From Serinus canaria (taxonomy: Eukaryota; Chordata; Aves; Passeriformes; Fringillidae), in the NCBI RefSeq assembly GCF_022539315.1, contig NC_066313.1, positions 31,409,059 through 31,473,058 on the forward strand: a stretch of DNA of 64,000 bases, in the 5' to 3' direction. Positions within the stretch are counted from its first letter, which is position 1. Each line of letters opens with the position of its first letter. Shown here in pieces: positions 46,800-58,019 of this stretch. The position numbers and the translations under genes were made by a program. The notes beneath the pieces were generated by a model that saw only the letters and a list, made by a program, of their open reading frames with translations, did no database searches and was not told the DNA's origin.

Positions 46800-49700
46800 G
46801 TCTTATTCTAAGAAATAAAAACCAGTATAAAATTGCAATATTACAGTTAATTAATAGATAGATAGATGAAATGTAAAGAAACAGTTCAAATATGACAACT
46901 AAATGTATTCTTTTTCAAGTTACACCTTTAATTAGTAGGTTTATTAAATCACATAATAAATTTAGGAATACCATGAGGTCATAATGCTTTCAGCAACAGA
47001 TACAACTTTTTTATTTCTGTGATGAAACCAATTGCATAATCTGTCATCTCCCACAGGCCACTTTCATATTAGCAAAGAGTGCATTTAGACAGCAATCTCT
47101 TTAATCACCCTACCAATAATTTCACAGCATTACTCTGCTAAATTTTGTGTAACATATTTATTTGAAATCCAAAGAATGAGAAGAATGTGAGTTCTCATGC
47201 TTGGGCTAGATAAGCAAATTCAAAAAATCACTTAGCTAATTATTGATACTCTTACAGTAGTCAGTAGATATTTTTAAAATATTTTTTTAAAAAAAGATAT
47301 AAGGAATACTCAGTTTTCAGTTAGAGATTTAGTTCACAATCCTTTATCACACTAAGCACATTTTGATGTATGGCTTCCAGCATGCCCTCTTATATATTTT
47401 TTTTTCCTTATAGCTATAACCTATTTTCTTGTAGGTTTATTTATTATGCTCATGTAAATTACTGAGATATGTTAAATGGTCTGTTAGCTTTCCCTTGCTG
47501 TTCTGGGAAATTTAAGAGATTAGAAAAGTTGATTGCTAAAGAACTGCATAAAATATGCTATGTTGGATGTTGATAGAGATCAGCCAATGATCTATGTTTA
47601 TTTTTCTTAAGTGAAGAATCACCAATCCATAAACATTACCCAAAAACCATTCACTTTATCATATGCTTTGCACGTTTTTCCCAGATTACAGACAGCCCAG
47701 CCCAAGATGAATTTGCAATGTCATGTTATCCAAGCTATGTCTGCTTTTCATTAATGTCTAAAATATTAATATCATTTCATATCTACCCCTTTAGCTCATT
47801 ACAGAATCCATATATCATGGTCAAAATAATGGATTTTTTTGCTTTTTTTTCCCCTGTTGCTAATAATAACTAGTTTCAATTCAAAAAATAGTGGTCTCCT
47901 ATAACTATTTTTAAGCAAATTACTTTTTCCTTACCAGATAAATTCTTTGAGATTATTAATTTCTTCAAGAAAAAATAATTTAGATTTCTTAATTTTAATT
48001 ATATTTATTCTCTTTAGTAATCAAGTAGGTCTTAAAAATTTCACACTGAAAAATCAGAAAAAAGGCCCCAAAATTTCATAAAGAAGGTAATAAAATCATA
48101 TCCACTTATAGTTCAATTGTAATAACACTGTAGTTTGACTGAAATAATACAGTACTAATACAGTGTGAGTCATCAATAACAATTATCAATTTAGGAACTA
48201 ATTTTAAAAGCTTCATCTTTTAAAAATATCCTTGAAAGAAAAAACCCATGCATTTTCTTTCAATTGCAATCAAACTCCCCAGAATAACTACAATGTTTTT
48301 CCAATATGAACAAAACCTGATAAAAACTTCCAAAATACTTTTCCTCAGACCTTATTTCTGTCATTGGAATAAATCAGACACACCTATTTTTGAGAATATA
48401 TTGATAACTTAAGTGCTACAAATAGTTGCACATACTTAACAGAGATACCAGGGAAAAAGCTATGCTACAATCCTGAAAGACTTTGCAGCTGCTGATCCAA
48501 AGTGAAAAAGTGCTTGGCAACTTAAAGGATGAAGCTGTGTTTACTAATTTTCTAGCTGGGAGGTTAAATAGGAAAGAATCAACTGCAAAACATATGTGAG
48601 CAGCCTGGCTTATCCACTTCTGTAAGTCCCTCAACAGCTGGTGTGGAGAGAACCTACTGTCGTGCTGCTGAGCCACTAATGGGCATGAAGAGAAACAAAG
48701 TCAGTGACAGTTTTCAAAGATCTCTCATGTAACTACATAAAATAAAAGTCTTCAGGAAAAATCTCAGTGTGGCATGGCTTGGTCTTTTAATTGGAATGAG
48801 GAAAGATTAGGAGTTTTGACAGATGCCATGGTGACTAATTATCCATAGATGCTGATGTAAATAAATTTATGAGGTCCACCTTAATAAGAGAATAGGCTTT
48901 AGAGGGGCTGAGGGCATCCTCTTAGAAGGACATCAAAGAAAGAGGAAAGCTTGGTATAACTGGTAGAGAAAAAAAAAAGAAGCTCAAAGAGATGGTTGTG
49001 ATGGATATGTAAGGAGAGCACATATAATTTACAACTTTGAAGGCAACCAAGGGGGGTTGAGATTTGCCAAATATATCAATTTTGAATGTAGGGACAAGCA
49101 CATGGAAGAAACAGGAGGCACCACAGTATGGTGACAGTGATTTGACTGAGCTGGTCATCATCAAGTCAGTATCCAAGGACAGGACTTCTCTATCTATCAG
49201 CATGGGGGGTTACTTAAAAAAAATAAAAAGAAAAAAAAAAGGAGATCTTAACAAATTCATGAGAAGATGACCACCAAAGATAACTGCAGGCAAGTCCAGA
49301 CCCCAAATGTTTTGAGCCATCTGTGCTGCATTACACAGTCATAATAAAGACAAATGCAGACAAGTTTCATTCACTGAGACCAATTGCACATCTGAATTAC
49401 TGGGGAGAAAATGGTAGTTGGGGGGCTTTTTGGGTTTGGATTTTTGGGTGTTATGTTGTCAGGTAGGTTGTTTCTTTTTTAAAAACAAACGAGCAAACTA
49501 AAGAAAACAACAGGAAAGCAGCAACTTTACTTCTGTGCCATTCCAGGAACTCTGAATAAAGTTATACCACCCACATCAAAAGTGCAACTCCTATTATGTT
49601 TTTCCCAGCTAAAATGTCAATAAATGCTGTAGCATGCAGCAATGAAAACAATTTTTTTTTGCGACACCCCTTTTGATTAGAGAGTCTCCTTTTTTATCTT

Positions 49701-49880
49701 GCCAAATATTGCATTCCTCCTTCTGGCTTCCCTTCTATCTTTCTCTCTAAGTGTTGCTCTTTACCTTCCTCTCCCAGTTTGCTGCCCATACTGATTTGAT
49801 TATGATAATTCCTATGATTATGTTCACATTTTGGACTATTCTAAAACAATAACTATGGACAACTACTTGTTGTCCAGAGA
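46800..49880. other. Long AT-rich non-coding stretch, nothing recognised
   Basis: No repeat family or gene is supported. A palindromic AT-rich patch lies at about 47272-47300 (tttttaaaatatttttttaa). The T-rich and A-rich runs at about 47838-47852 and 49218-49240 are low complexity. Confidence 0.5.
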
Positions 49881-49882
49881 TA

Positions 49883-50045
49883 TTGTGAACTTGTGGCAGC
49901 CTCATCTTTGGAGGCTGAGCTAGGCTGGATGGGATTTTGAACAACCTAGTGGTCTAGTGGAAAGTGTCCCTTCCCACTGCAGGGAGATAGGAACCAGATG
50001 ATCTTTAAGGTCCTTTCCAACCCAAACCATTGTATGATTCTATTT
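49883..50045 (+). mobile_element. CR1 LINE 3' fragment, plus orientation
   Basis: Sense CR1 3' end: ggctggatgggattttgaac, aacctagtggtctagtggaa, agtgtcccttcccactgcag and ccagatgatctttaaggtcc, with the tail ccattgtatgattctattta. Well preserved and 5'-truncated. Confidence 0.95.
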
Positions 50046-50047
50046 AT

Positions 50048-50730
50048 TGGTCCAAGATCCCTGTCCTTACATCTTAGCAAATATATATGTCCAGAGACTG
50101 CTGATTTCAACTTGCCCTATCTCCTTTTGAGGTTTTCAGAAAACAGAATTATACAAGAAATATCAGAGACAAGAAATTTAGAGAATATTTTTCCCACTTG
50201 AAACATATTTCATAGCTTTGCTCTATCAGTTATTAGAGAACTATTTCTTTTCATATTCATCTGCTCAAATACAAATTCCAAAGTTTCTAAGATAGGACAG
50301 GATAAGACAGGACTGGCTTTTTATTATTGATGACACTTAAGTGCTTATTTTTTAGCTTATAGCAGTATTTCTACACATGAGTTTAATACTGGTCACAAAA
50401 GCAACCACAAAGCCTTTAATTTATGACTTTAAGAATGTTCCATGAACAAAGTATCAGAACTAGGCAGAATAAGAGATTCACTCAGACTTGCAGGATACTG
50501 TGATGCCAGTTATTCCAACCTTGGCTCCAAGTTGAGCTGATTTCAACTTTAGATGGAATTGCTCCTGGACTTTTCTGCCTTATTGCTGAATTATTTCATT
50601 ATTTCCACAGCTGGACATGAACAACCTCTGCAGGCAATCCTTCCTTCCTTTTCCCCTCGCTATGATTTGTGTGCATTGTTTCTTATCCTTTCACTGTGTC
50701 TCCCTCAGCCTGCCTGTTTTCTCTCTGACC
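50048..50730. other. Non-coding stretch, nothing recognised
   Basis: No gene or repeat is recognised between the two CR1 copies. A short imperfect repeat gataggacaggataagacag lies at about 50291-50310. Confidence 0.45.
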
Positions 50731-50734
50731 TTTC

Positions 50735-51290
50735 ACTAGGTATTTGAAGACAGGAATAAAACTTTTCCTTTACTGTTTGTTTTTCAGACTGAACAAAGCT
50801 GGTTCCCCCAGGCACAAGGACAGCACTCCAGATGCAGCCTCACAAGTATCAAACACAGTAAAAAAGAGAATTTCCTGCTACCAGGCAGCTATACTTTTGT
50901 ATGGGGTTACCTTTCAACAGCAAGGGCCCAACAAAATTTGTATTCAATTTGTTGCCCACCAGAATTCCCAGGAAATTTTAATGGACCTGCCTTTTTTCAA
51001 GTTGTTCCCCAGTTTGTACTGTTGTATCAGGTTAACTTCATCCCAGTTTCAGAACTTCACATCCACTTTTGCTGAACTTCACAAAATTTCTGTCAGCCCA
51101 TTCTTGAAACTTGCCAAGGGCTCTCTGAAGATTTACCTTGCTCTCCCACGTATCAATCAATTATGGCCCCAATCTGATGTTATCCATGACTTCTGTGAGA
51201 CTGGTTTCTGTCTCATGGTCACAAATGGTCATGAAAAACCACTGAGGACTCTCTCTTGTAATAGCAAAGAGTAAGGGTTTGATTCCCTAA
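50735..51290 (-). mobile_element. Older CR1 LINE fragment (ORF2 C-terminal region), minus orientation
   Basis: The plus strand carries antisense CR1 ORF2 blocks: taggtatttgaagacaggaa, tttcagactgaacaaagctg, ccagatgcagcctcacaagt, gttgcccaccagaattccca and tgaacttcacaaaatttctg, followed by cagcccattcttgaaac. The long plus-strand open frame (50744-51274, 176 codons) lies entirely on the antisense of this element and is not a host gene. No tail is present, so the copy is truncated at both ends. Its divergence suggests an older subfamily than the 11.6-kb copy. Confidence 0.88.
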
Positions 51291-52010
51291 CTGTTACCCT
51301 CTACCCAGCCTGTTTATCATTGGCCTATTTGCTCATCAGGGAAAGGCTCTGGATTGCTATAATTGCTTTTTTGCTTGCCAGTGTGTTGATCTTCCCTGCT
51401 TTATATCTGATTTGCTATTTACCTAGGTCATAATTCCTGCCTTTAACTCGAGTTTTAAATTCCTGACAAAAAAATTTAAACATTTGTGTCTATATGAAAG
51501 GTAGAAAAATGATAAAGTTCCTGTCCCATCCCACTGTAAAAGGGGAGTCGGGGAGGATTCTTTTTGATAGACAAACACAAAGGGCAAACGCGGCAATATT
51601 ACATCGGAGAAGTGTTTGTTGATAAAGAAAAATAAGAGTTCCTAGCGAAGGGAAGAGCAGAGAGGGGGAAAAAGAGCCCGAGCCCCAGGACAGCTGTCTG
51701 TGCCAGCTGGGCAGCCGGAGCAGTGCGCTCCGGTCCGTCTGCGCGGCTGCGGGGCGCGCCGGGCGCGACTTCCGAACAGCAGCCGGCGGCGTGTCCCTTC
51801 CATGGGCCAAGAAGGGGCTGCCAGCCTGAAGGACAGGCTGCTCCCGGGGCAGCTGCGCCTCTCGGAGTCGGGGCAGGCAGGGGGGAGGCGTCTGCTCCGT
51901 GCGGGTGCCTCGGGGAGGTGGCAAAGCGCAGCAGGACGGCTGCGGCCAGGGAGGGCGGCCGGGGAAGGAGCAGGACCGCAGGGAGAAAAAGGCGAGGGGG
52001 CCAAGCTTAC

Positions 52011-52256
52011 CCTCCCGGCGAGCCCTGCTCGCTCCAAGAAAACCAAAGAAAATTGACACTTACTGTGGTGCAATTCACTACTTTTATGTGCTAAGACTCT
52101 TCCCATGGCCCAGTTTTCCGGGCTTTTTATTCCCGGGCATCCAGGGATCTGCTCCGCCGGCAAGTGAGGCGGGTCGCTTGCAGCCCGATCGTGGAAGCTG
52201 TGGCTGCCCTTATCAGCTGCCAGCCGAAGCCTCCCCGGGAACAGAGCTCCCAGCAT
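52011..52256 (-). other. Candidate first exon in the CpG island, minus strand
   Basis: Two good donors lie on the minus strand: ACCACA|GTAAGT at 52064/52063 and GGGAGG|GTAAGC at 52011/52010. One minus frame is open from beyond 52256 down to 51642, with ATGs at 52256-52254 and 52106-52104. From the second ATG to the 52011 donor is exactly 32 codons (MGRVLAHKSS... ending ...AGLAGR). That phase would continue in frame into the candidate exon at 35974-35928. The true 5' end is unknown. If the TATA-like box at about 52130 were used, transcription would start at or below the second ATG. The translation is not recognised, and the frame may be non-coding 5' sequence. Confidence 0.3.
52122..52131 (-). 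promoter_or_regulatory. TATA-like box, minus strand
   Basis: The minus strand reads AATAAAAAGC, flanked by GC-rich sequence, within the CpG island. A start site would be expected about 30 bp downstream, near 52100. An A/T-rich hexamer embedded in GC-rich DNA is more meaningful than the same motif in the AT-rich flanks, but most CpG-island promoters do not rely on TATA. Confidence 0.35.
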
Positions 52257-52284
52257 TTGCACAGACCCTAGAGTAATTTTTCAA

Positions 52285-55200
52285 CACGTCTATAACACAT
52301 ATTGAGGCATAAATAAAAATCAGATTGGTCCCTCTCAGCAAATTGGCTCCTGAAGATAAATTAGTAAAGAAATATTACTTTGTATATATTACTTTGTATA
52401 TAATACGTTATATATTACTTGTAATATTACTTTCCTCTTTTCCACTTCCTACTGCCATTTCCCTAAGAATTTCTACTATTTTCTTGGCAGCTCTAGCAAT
52501 GCCTTGTTTACCTGTTTCATAATGACTACATGCTGATTTTTTTTTTTTCATCAGGTTGTCTTATCTAGAGGAGAGCACTCAGTTTGCTTTTAGTTAAAGA
52601 CAGCTGTAGTACAATACACTTTCTACTTGATCCAGTCTTGTAACAATCAACCCTTCAGTTAAGTACCTGGTGTAGCAATGCTTCATTGCAGCACATCTGC
52701 CCCCAAAGGCAGGTCTGACACAGAGGGGAGGAATGGTGTAAATGCTCAAACAAAAGAGATGGGACTCAATAAACAAGGTCATGCTAGACATCAAACATTT
52801 TCAGAAAGCTTTACACAAACAGCCAGATATTAAAAATTTAATTCAAAAGGTGCTGCATTACAGAAATAACTTCTCCAAAAAGACAAAGGTTTTTCTTTTT
52901 CCTTTTGTCCTTCATCCAAAGATATTCAAGGTCCATTTATTGAATTGTAGCGTGAAGGACATTAAATTATCAGTCAAAGCTAACAGCCCATACACTGAAA
53001 GCTTCATTTTGCAGGAATGGATATTACACGAGGTAAGAAATTTCTTTGAATGCTCTTATAGATGCCCGTGCAAAACCACAGTGTCCACAAAGGGATTTGT
53101 AAAGCTGCTGGCTGAAAACAAACCATAGAAAAAAAACCTGACAAAGGCTGCTTTTTGTAGTCTGTATCTTATTTGCACTCCCCTACCTTTTCTCTATAAA
53201 TATCAGCTACACCAACCCATCCTGTTCAGTACTCCATATATGTAAATCAGCAGATGGAAAGCCTGATTTACACATGAAATCAAAAGAGAGTATTTTCAAC
53301 CTACAACAGGGCTGTTAAATCACAATTTTCACTGCAGTTGAAAAACCCTTGTATTCAACAACATATTTCCAAGTTAAAGACAGCTTTCGCTCACACAAGA
53401 GAGGAACCATACCACTTGTTCATAAAAAATTCCTTTCCACCTTTGCGTAGCATCCTAAGATAACGTGACACAAGTAAAAATGGTAATATTTTGCTGCTAG
53501 AAAACAAACCAAAACAAAACAGAATAAAATGCCAAACAGAAACCTTCAGTACTTGTTGATTACCCGAGCTTCAGCTCACGAACTCTTGACAGAAGCAGAA
53601 CAATGAACTGCTGAATGCTGCATGGAATGGAGATACACACACGATACTGAAGGAGAGCAGTGTTTTGTGAGCTGATTGTGTCAGACAATCTTAGTCAGTC
53701 CTTGACAACACACTTCTGATCTGAGTTCCTATTTCTCAATAGACAGCAATAACTTTTCTACAAATTTATGTTTGTTCAATAAACTACCCAACAGTGAAGT
53801 CAGTGCTGTGAGTGCACCTGTGGCTGCCTTCTAGCTGTTCCCCCTTGATCTGATTGGTTAATGTTGGACTCTTCTCTAGTCAAGTCTGCAAGGTTTACCT
53901 CTTCAAATGCCGCCTCCTACAAAGCTGAGACTGAAGTATCTGTTCAGGAGTTGTTCACTGGTATTTGTAGTACTTTTCTCTGCACTTTAGGGTTGCACAG
54001 TGAAGAAAACAAACATGGTTCTAGGGAAGGTGGAGGAGAACTTCTCCATACATTTCACTGAACAAGATGAAGAAACAGGGTACTTCAGTTTGAAAGCCTG
54101 TTATGAGTGGTAAAGCTCACCACTTATCTCTTCAATAACTAAACTTCAGTACAAAACAAGAGTGGAAGAAGTTTTGTCCTTAGATGTATAAAGAGGATCA
54201 TCAAGGAAAATTTAGGAATTTAAATTTTGCTACTAAAAAGCTATTTTAGTACCATTACAAGAACACTGAATTGAGGACCAGCATCATGTATACATCAGTG
54301 TTATGAAGAAGTCAAATGACAGCCACAAAACGTGGCTTAGAGATGGAAAAACAGACACTCTGAGAGTGAAATTTCAGGAGTTTGTCTTATTAAGGTAGGA
54401 GGTGAATCAGGCATTTCATAGTGTTTGTATAAATATCTCTGACAGTGGAGGCAAGTATTTCAGTCTTGCTGAAAAAACTCTGAAAAGTCTCAATAGCGAA
54501 AAGATGTAACTTTTCTAGCAGCAAAAATATTAGGTTATAAGGAAAAGGTTGGTATTGTCTTTTCCTGGAATTATTAAAGTCATGTCAATTATGGTCGTAA
54601 AAAAGAAAATAGAAATTGTAGGAAGTGAGAGCGTGTTGGGCGTGTACAATTCAAATAAACAGCCTGTGTAAATGAAAGTGGATGATATCTTGGCCAAAGA
54701 TCATAACTGATCTTGAATATACAAATCTTAAGAGTTTTGTGCAATTGCTGCATATAATCTCTTTTTTTTTTTTCAATTTTCTGCAGGATGTCAGCAAAAC
54801 CTCAGCCCATGGTGGACATATGTGGTTTTGTCTATCCCTAGTTATTTCACTCTATGTGGTTTAATTAGATTAAGTTGAATGTGGATTACATTTGAGACTT
54901 AAAATTCATAAATATCTGATTCTTATATAAGCATTTAAGCAAGGGACTACCTTCAAACCCCTCTAGGGGTCTGGAATTAGTCTGGAGGTATCAGAAAATT
55001 CAGAGATAGTCAGAGACAGTCAAGCTCTCATCTGAAAAAGTGAAATTGACAGTGACAGGATGACATTTCAGTTTGAGCCATTAACCAGTGTTGGACAAAA
55101 GAAAATTATTAAGACATGAAAAAGCAAAAGAAACCCCAACGGGAAATACATAGAACTCTTTCATTTCCCTCAGAAATAATTTTGAAAAAAAGGAAAAATA

Positions 55201-55315
55201 AAAAAAGGCCAATCATGTAGTGCTACACTGGTAATTCTTTGTTTCCCTAGTCTAAGAAACAAAAAAAGCTTTCTGCAATCTGATATTTAATCAACCAAAA
55301 GAGTTGGTTCTATGT
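52285..55315. other. Non-coding stretch beside the CpG island
   Basis: Apart from the short AT-rich tandem repeat at 52366-52433, no repeat or gene is recognised. The plus-strand frame at 52742-53128 (128 codons) is Lys/Phe-rich with no known domain; a donor-like GAG|GTAAGA at 53034/53035 lies in it. A strong acceptor-like site on the plus strand ends at 54786 (tttttcaattttctgcag), but no matching donor follows. Confidence 0.4.
52366..52433 (+). repeat. AT-rich short tandem repeat
   Basis: Variants of atattactttgtat and tatattacttgta follow one another about four times. An imperfect 14-21-bp period. Confidence 0.75.
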
Positions 55316-55319
55316 TGAC

Positions 55320-55375
55320 ATTTGGACTTGATGATGTTAAAGGTCTTTTCTAATCCTAATGATTCTATGATTCTG
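55320..55375 (+). mobile_element. CR1 LINE tail fragment, plus orientation
   Basis: Only the CR1 3' end is present: tttggacttgatgatgttaa, aggtcttttctaatcctaat and the tail gattctatgattctg. A severely 5'-truncated insertion. Confidence 0.93.
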
Positions 55376-55379
55376 CGAA

Positions 55380-57585
55380 ATATACTAAAAGATGTTGGTG
55401 TGGGGTTTTTTTTTATTTTATTTCTCCCTCCTTTGTTTCTCAGTCAATTATTATCCCTGAAGGCTTCCCTAAGGCATAGCCACATAGTCATTTTGCATTT
55501 CACACTGGATGTCACCAAGCCTCAGCCTTCATCAGCACGTCAGACGTGGATTCCTGATTCTGCAGCTAGACTGCAAGCATGAGTTCATTCAGGTACTACC
55601 CCATCTGCCCTAGTCCAAAGCCAGATCTTGCAACTACCTTCAACAGTGGTGGAAACTATGGAGTATTTGTGTTCTCCAGCACTGCAGCTTGGCTGGGAAA
55701 ACTGTAAGGTATTAAGCCACTTCAGCCAAAGAATCATCAAACTGCCTGTTTAACCAGTTGAATGTAGAGAGAAAGCTTTGTGTGACTTGACAGAAAATAG
55801 CTTGCATTGATTTAAGGAGTGAAAGCTAGCAATTAACACTGCTAAATATTAGCATGGGGGTGATGAATAGTTTCACTGCAGTTCTAAGGGGAATTTCTCC
55901 ACTTGGAAAAAAAAAATATTCACACCAGAATTTGGCAGGACATTAGAGTTAATCACCACTATTCTTCATACAATCTTTAATGATCACAAACAGTCAGGAC
56001 CTCCAATTTACATCTCATTTACAAGATGGCATCTTTAAGCAGCATGAAGCCTCCCAACACGCTCTCAACTATTAAATGATTAAAGATTTATTCTTGCAGT
56101 ACCTAGATTTTCTCAATCTAACCTTACTTACATCTGCTGCAATTACAACATGAAAATGCTTAGCCTGTGCTTACAGAAAAACAAGGATGTGTTTACACTT
56201 CATGAGTTTTTTCCTTCAAGAGGCTAAAATTGATCCTAATGAGAGAAAACAGCATCCTCTCCTTTCCTTCTACCGAAATAGGACAAAATCCACTGTGCTA
56301 GTCTCTGTCGATGCAGCACTCTCCAAAGAAGCAGATGAACAGACCAGATGTACACAGCTTGTCTGATACCTTGCTGCTTCAATAATTTTCATTGCAGTAA
56401 ATGTTGCTTAATGCTGGTATAATTTGTTGCTCAAAGGAAGCAATTTTTGTTTCCTTTAATGCCGTTATGATGATGCCTGCTCTTTTCCTGAAAGACTGAG
56501 GACATCTCCTACCCATGGAGCTGCTTGGAGGTGAATCTGACTTAACAACCCTGAAAGGAAGCAGGCAGCCAGGGACATCTGAGCTCGGGGTCACTGTGAA
56601 GAGCCATGAAAGCCTGGATATCTGTAAGCCAGCGCAGTTTGTGCTGTGCATCAGCAGACATCAGCAACTGGCAGCTGCTGGGGTAGCAGTCCTGTATTTA
56701 CTTGGCATGCAACTCCATTATATGGACAGCTCAATTTGATTAATGGCCACAAGTGGTTGAAATGCTATTTGCATAAAGTACACTTTGCACTGAAAGCAAT
56801 TTTATGTAGGAGACAGACATAGTTTGGAAATGTTGCTTGGAGGGCTATTCTTGGGAAAGAGTTTACAATGAAAAGTAAAAATATACATTTTAGTGTGCCT
56901 ATTCATATCCTCCTTGACCCCAGTCTAAACTCTTTTCAGATGTTCAAAGACCATCTTGACCCTAACAAAGTCTTCCATTTCAGTTCATGTTGTGAGGATT
57001 TTTAACAAGATTCCAGTCTGAGCAGTTGATTCATTTTCTGGTTTGGACTACTCACCTCCTAGGCTCAGGACTTTGCCAGTCCATAACATGCCTTGGAGTT
57101 TGCCTGTCACAGTACAGAAACAGTGTTTGATGCAGAAAAAATTAGCAAAACTGACCCCCAAAATTAATCAATCACTTAATATTCTTATGGGACATTTTTC
57201 TTAATAGATTTTGCAGACTGTTGCATCATTTCTACCCCCTGTCTTGGTTGGAAGGCCCTTTTTTGAGCAAGATTATCCCATAAAAATTAAACCTGTATCT
57301 TATATGTATTTACTAAATATACAAATATATTAAAATTTGTAATATAAATATTTACTAAATATATTAAACTTGTATCTTATACCTAATTACAGCTAATTAT
57401 AGCTCAGTACAATGACCCTTCCCTCTCTTCTGTGTTCTTGCAATGTAACATTGTAAAAGAGGTATAGGTGAGCATAAGAGAGGAAACACATATTTAAGCC
57501 AGGACAGCAATTTGTTAAAGGTTTCTTTGCCACACACGAGTGCAACAGCTCTCCCTTGACACATTATTTGCACTAATTAGATTCC
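55380..57585. other. Non-coding stretch
   Basis: No gene is supported. It contains an AT-rich direct repeat at 57289-57380. A donor-like site on the minus strand near 56131 (GAT|GTAAGTAAG) has a weak acceptor upstream and is not claimed as an exon. Confidence 0.45.
57289..57380 (+). repeat. AT-rich partial duplication
   Basis: aaacctgtatcttat (about 57290) recurs as aaacttgtatcttat (about 57367), with tatttactaaatata also repeated between them. The period is about 77 bp. Confidence 0.7.
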
Positions 57586-57589
57586 CATC

Positions 57590-58015
57590 TGTAGTGGCTT
57601 CCCCCTGGCTGATTGCCAAGCACCCACCAAAGTCTCTCTACCACTCTTCAGCTGGATAGGGGAGAGAAAATATACTGAGGGGTTCATGGGTTGAGATGGG
57701 ACCAGGAGAGATCACTCATAAACACCAACATGGGAAAAGCAGGCTACAGTTAGAGCTATTTATTGAATTTATTACTCACAAACTCAGACCAGGATGATGG
57801 GAAATAAAACAAATCTTAAAACAAATTTCCACTCACCCCTCCCTTCTTCCCAGCTCAATCTCCTGACGCTCCATATCTCCTGCTGGTAGATATGTCATGG
57901 GGGTTATGGTGAGTCCATTTTTTCTTCTACTCAGAGAAAGAAATCCCTCTCCAGCTCCAACCTGGGATCTCTCCCAAAGGAGGCATCAGTGGGTGTGTAG
58001 GGACTTGCCTGTACT
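57590..58015. mobile_element. Degenerate avian LTR, probably a solo LTR
   Basis: Begins with a plausible LTR terminus tgtagtggcttccccctggc at 57590. It continues with 'ccaagcacccaccaaagtct', 'ggggagagaaaatatactga', 'gagagatcactcataaacac' and 'gggaaataaaacaaatctta'. I recall these blocks from a common family of bird endogenous-retrovirus LTRs; the match was not computed. The far end is not sharply defined (about 58010-58030), and no target-site duplication or internal retroviral coding sequence is seen nearby. It is diverged and cannot be active. Family and orientation are not assigned. Confidence 0.62.
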
Positions 58016-58019
58016 CATT

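Larger units (their letters stand above)
51490..52280. promoter_or_regulatory. CpG island, likely promoter
   Basis: The only non-repetitive CpG-dense, GC-rich segment of the window. The densest part is 51640-52050 (gcgcggctgcggggcgcgcc near 51738), with a second CpG-rich part at 52110-52245. Unlike the 5.5-kb block it is not a simple repeat. Bird CpG islands of this kind usually mark promoters and first exons. Long open frames on both strands (189 and 206 codons on minus, up to 125 on plus) are expected from the composition and overlap one another. A TATA-like box and two splice donors point to minus-strand transcription. On the minus strand CAGCTGATAAGG (about 52221-52210) combines an E-box and a GATA site. 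The gene it serves is not identified. Confidence 0.72.

Noticed and set aside
50744..51274. 176-codon plus-strand open frame
   Set aside because: It lies antisense to an old CR1 ORF2 fragment and contains no host-like domain.
51700..52276. Plus- and minus-strand long open frames in the CpG island as protein genes
   Set aside because: GC-rich composition removes stops in most frames, and no frame shows a recognisable domain. Only the splice-donor-bounded part was kept as a low-confidence first exon.
52742..53128. 128-codon plus-strand frame beside the CpG island
   Set aside because: Lys/Phe-rich with no known domain. The donor-like GAG|GTAAGA within it has only a weak or very near acceptor, implying an 18-bp exon.
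54769..54864. Strong plus-strand acceptor (T-rich tract, TGCAG) followed by an open frame to a stop
   Set aside because: No donor follows, no AATAAA lies in useful range, and the open frame is short. T-rich tracts ending in CAG are common in AT-rich DNA.
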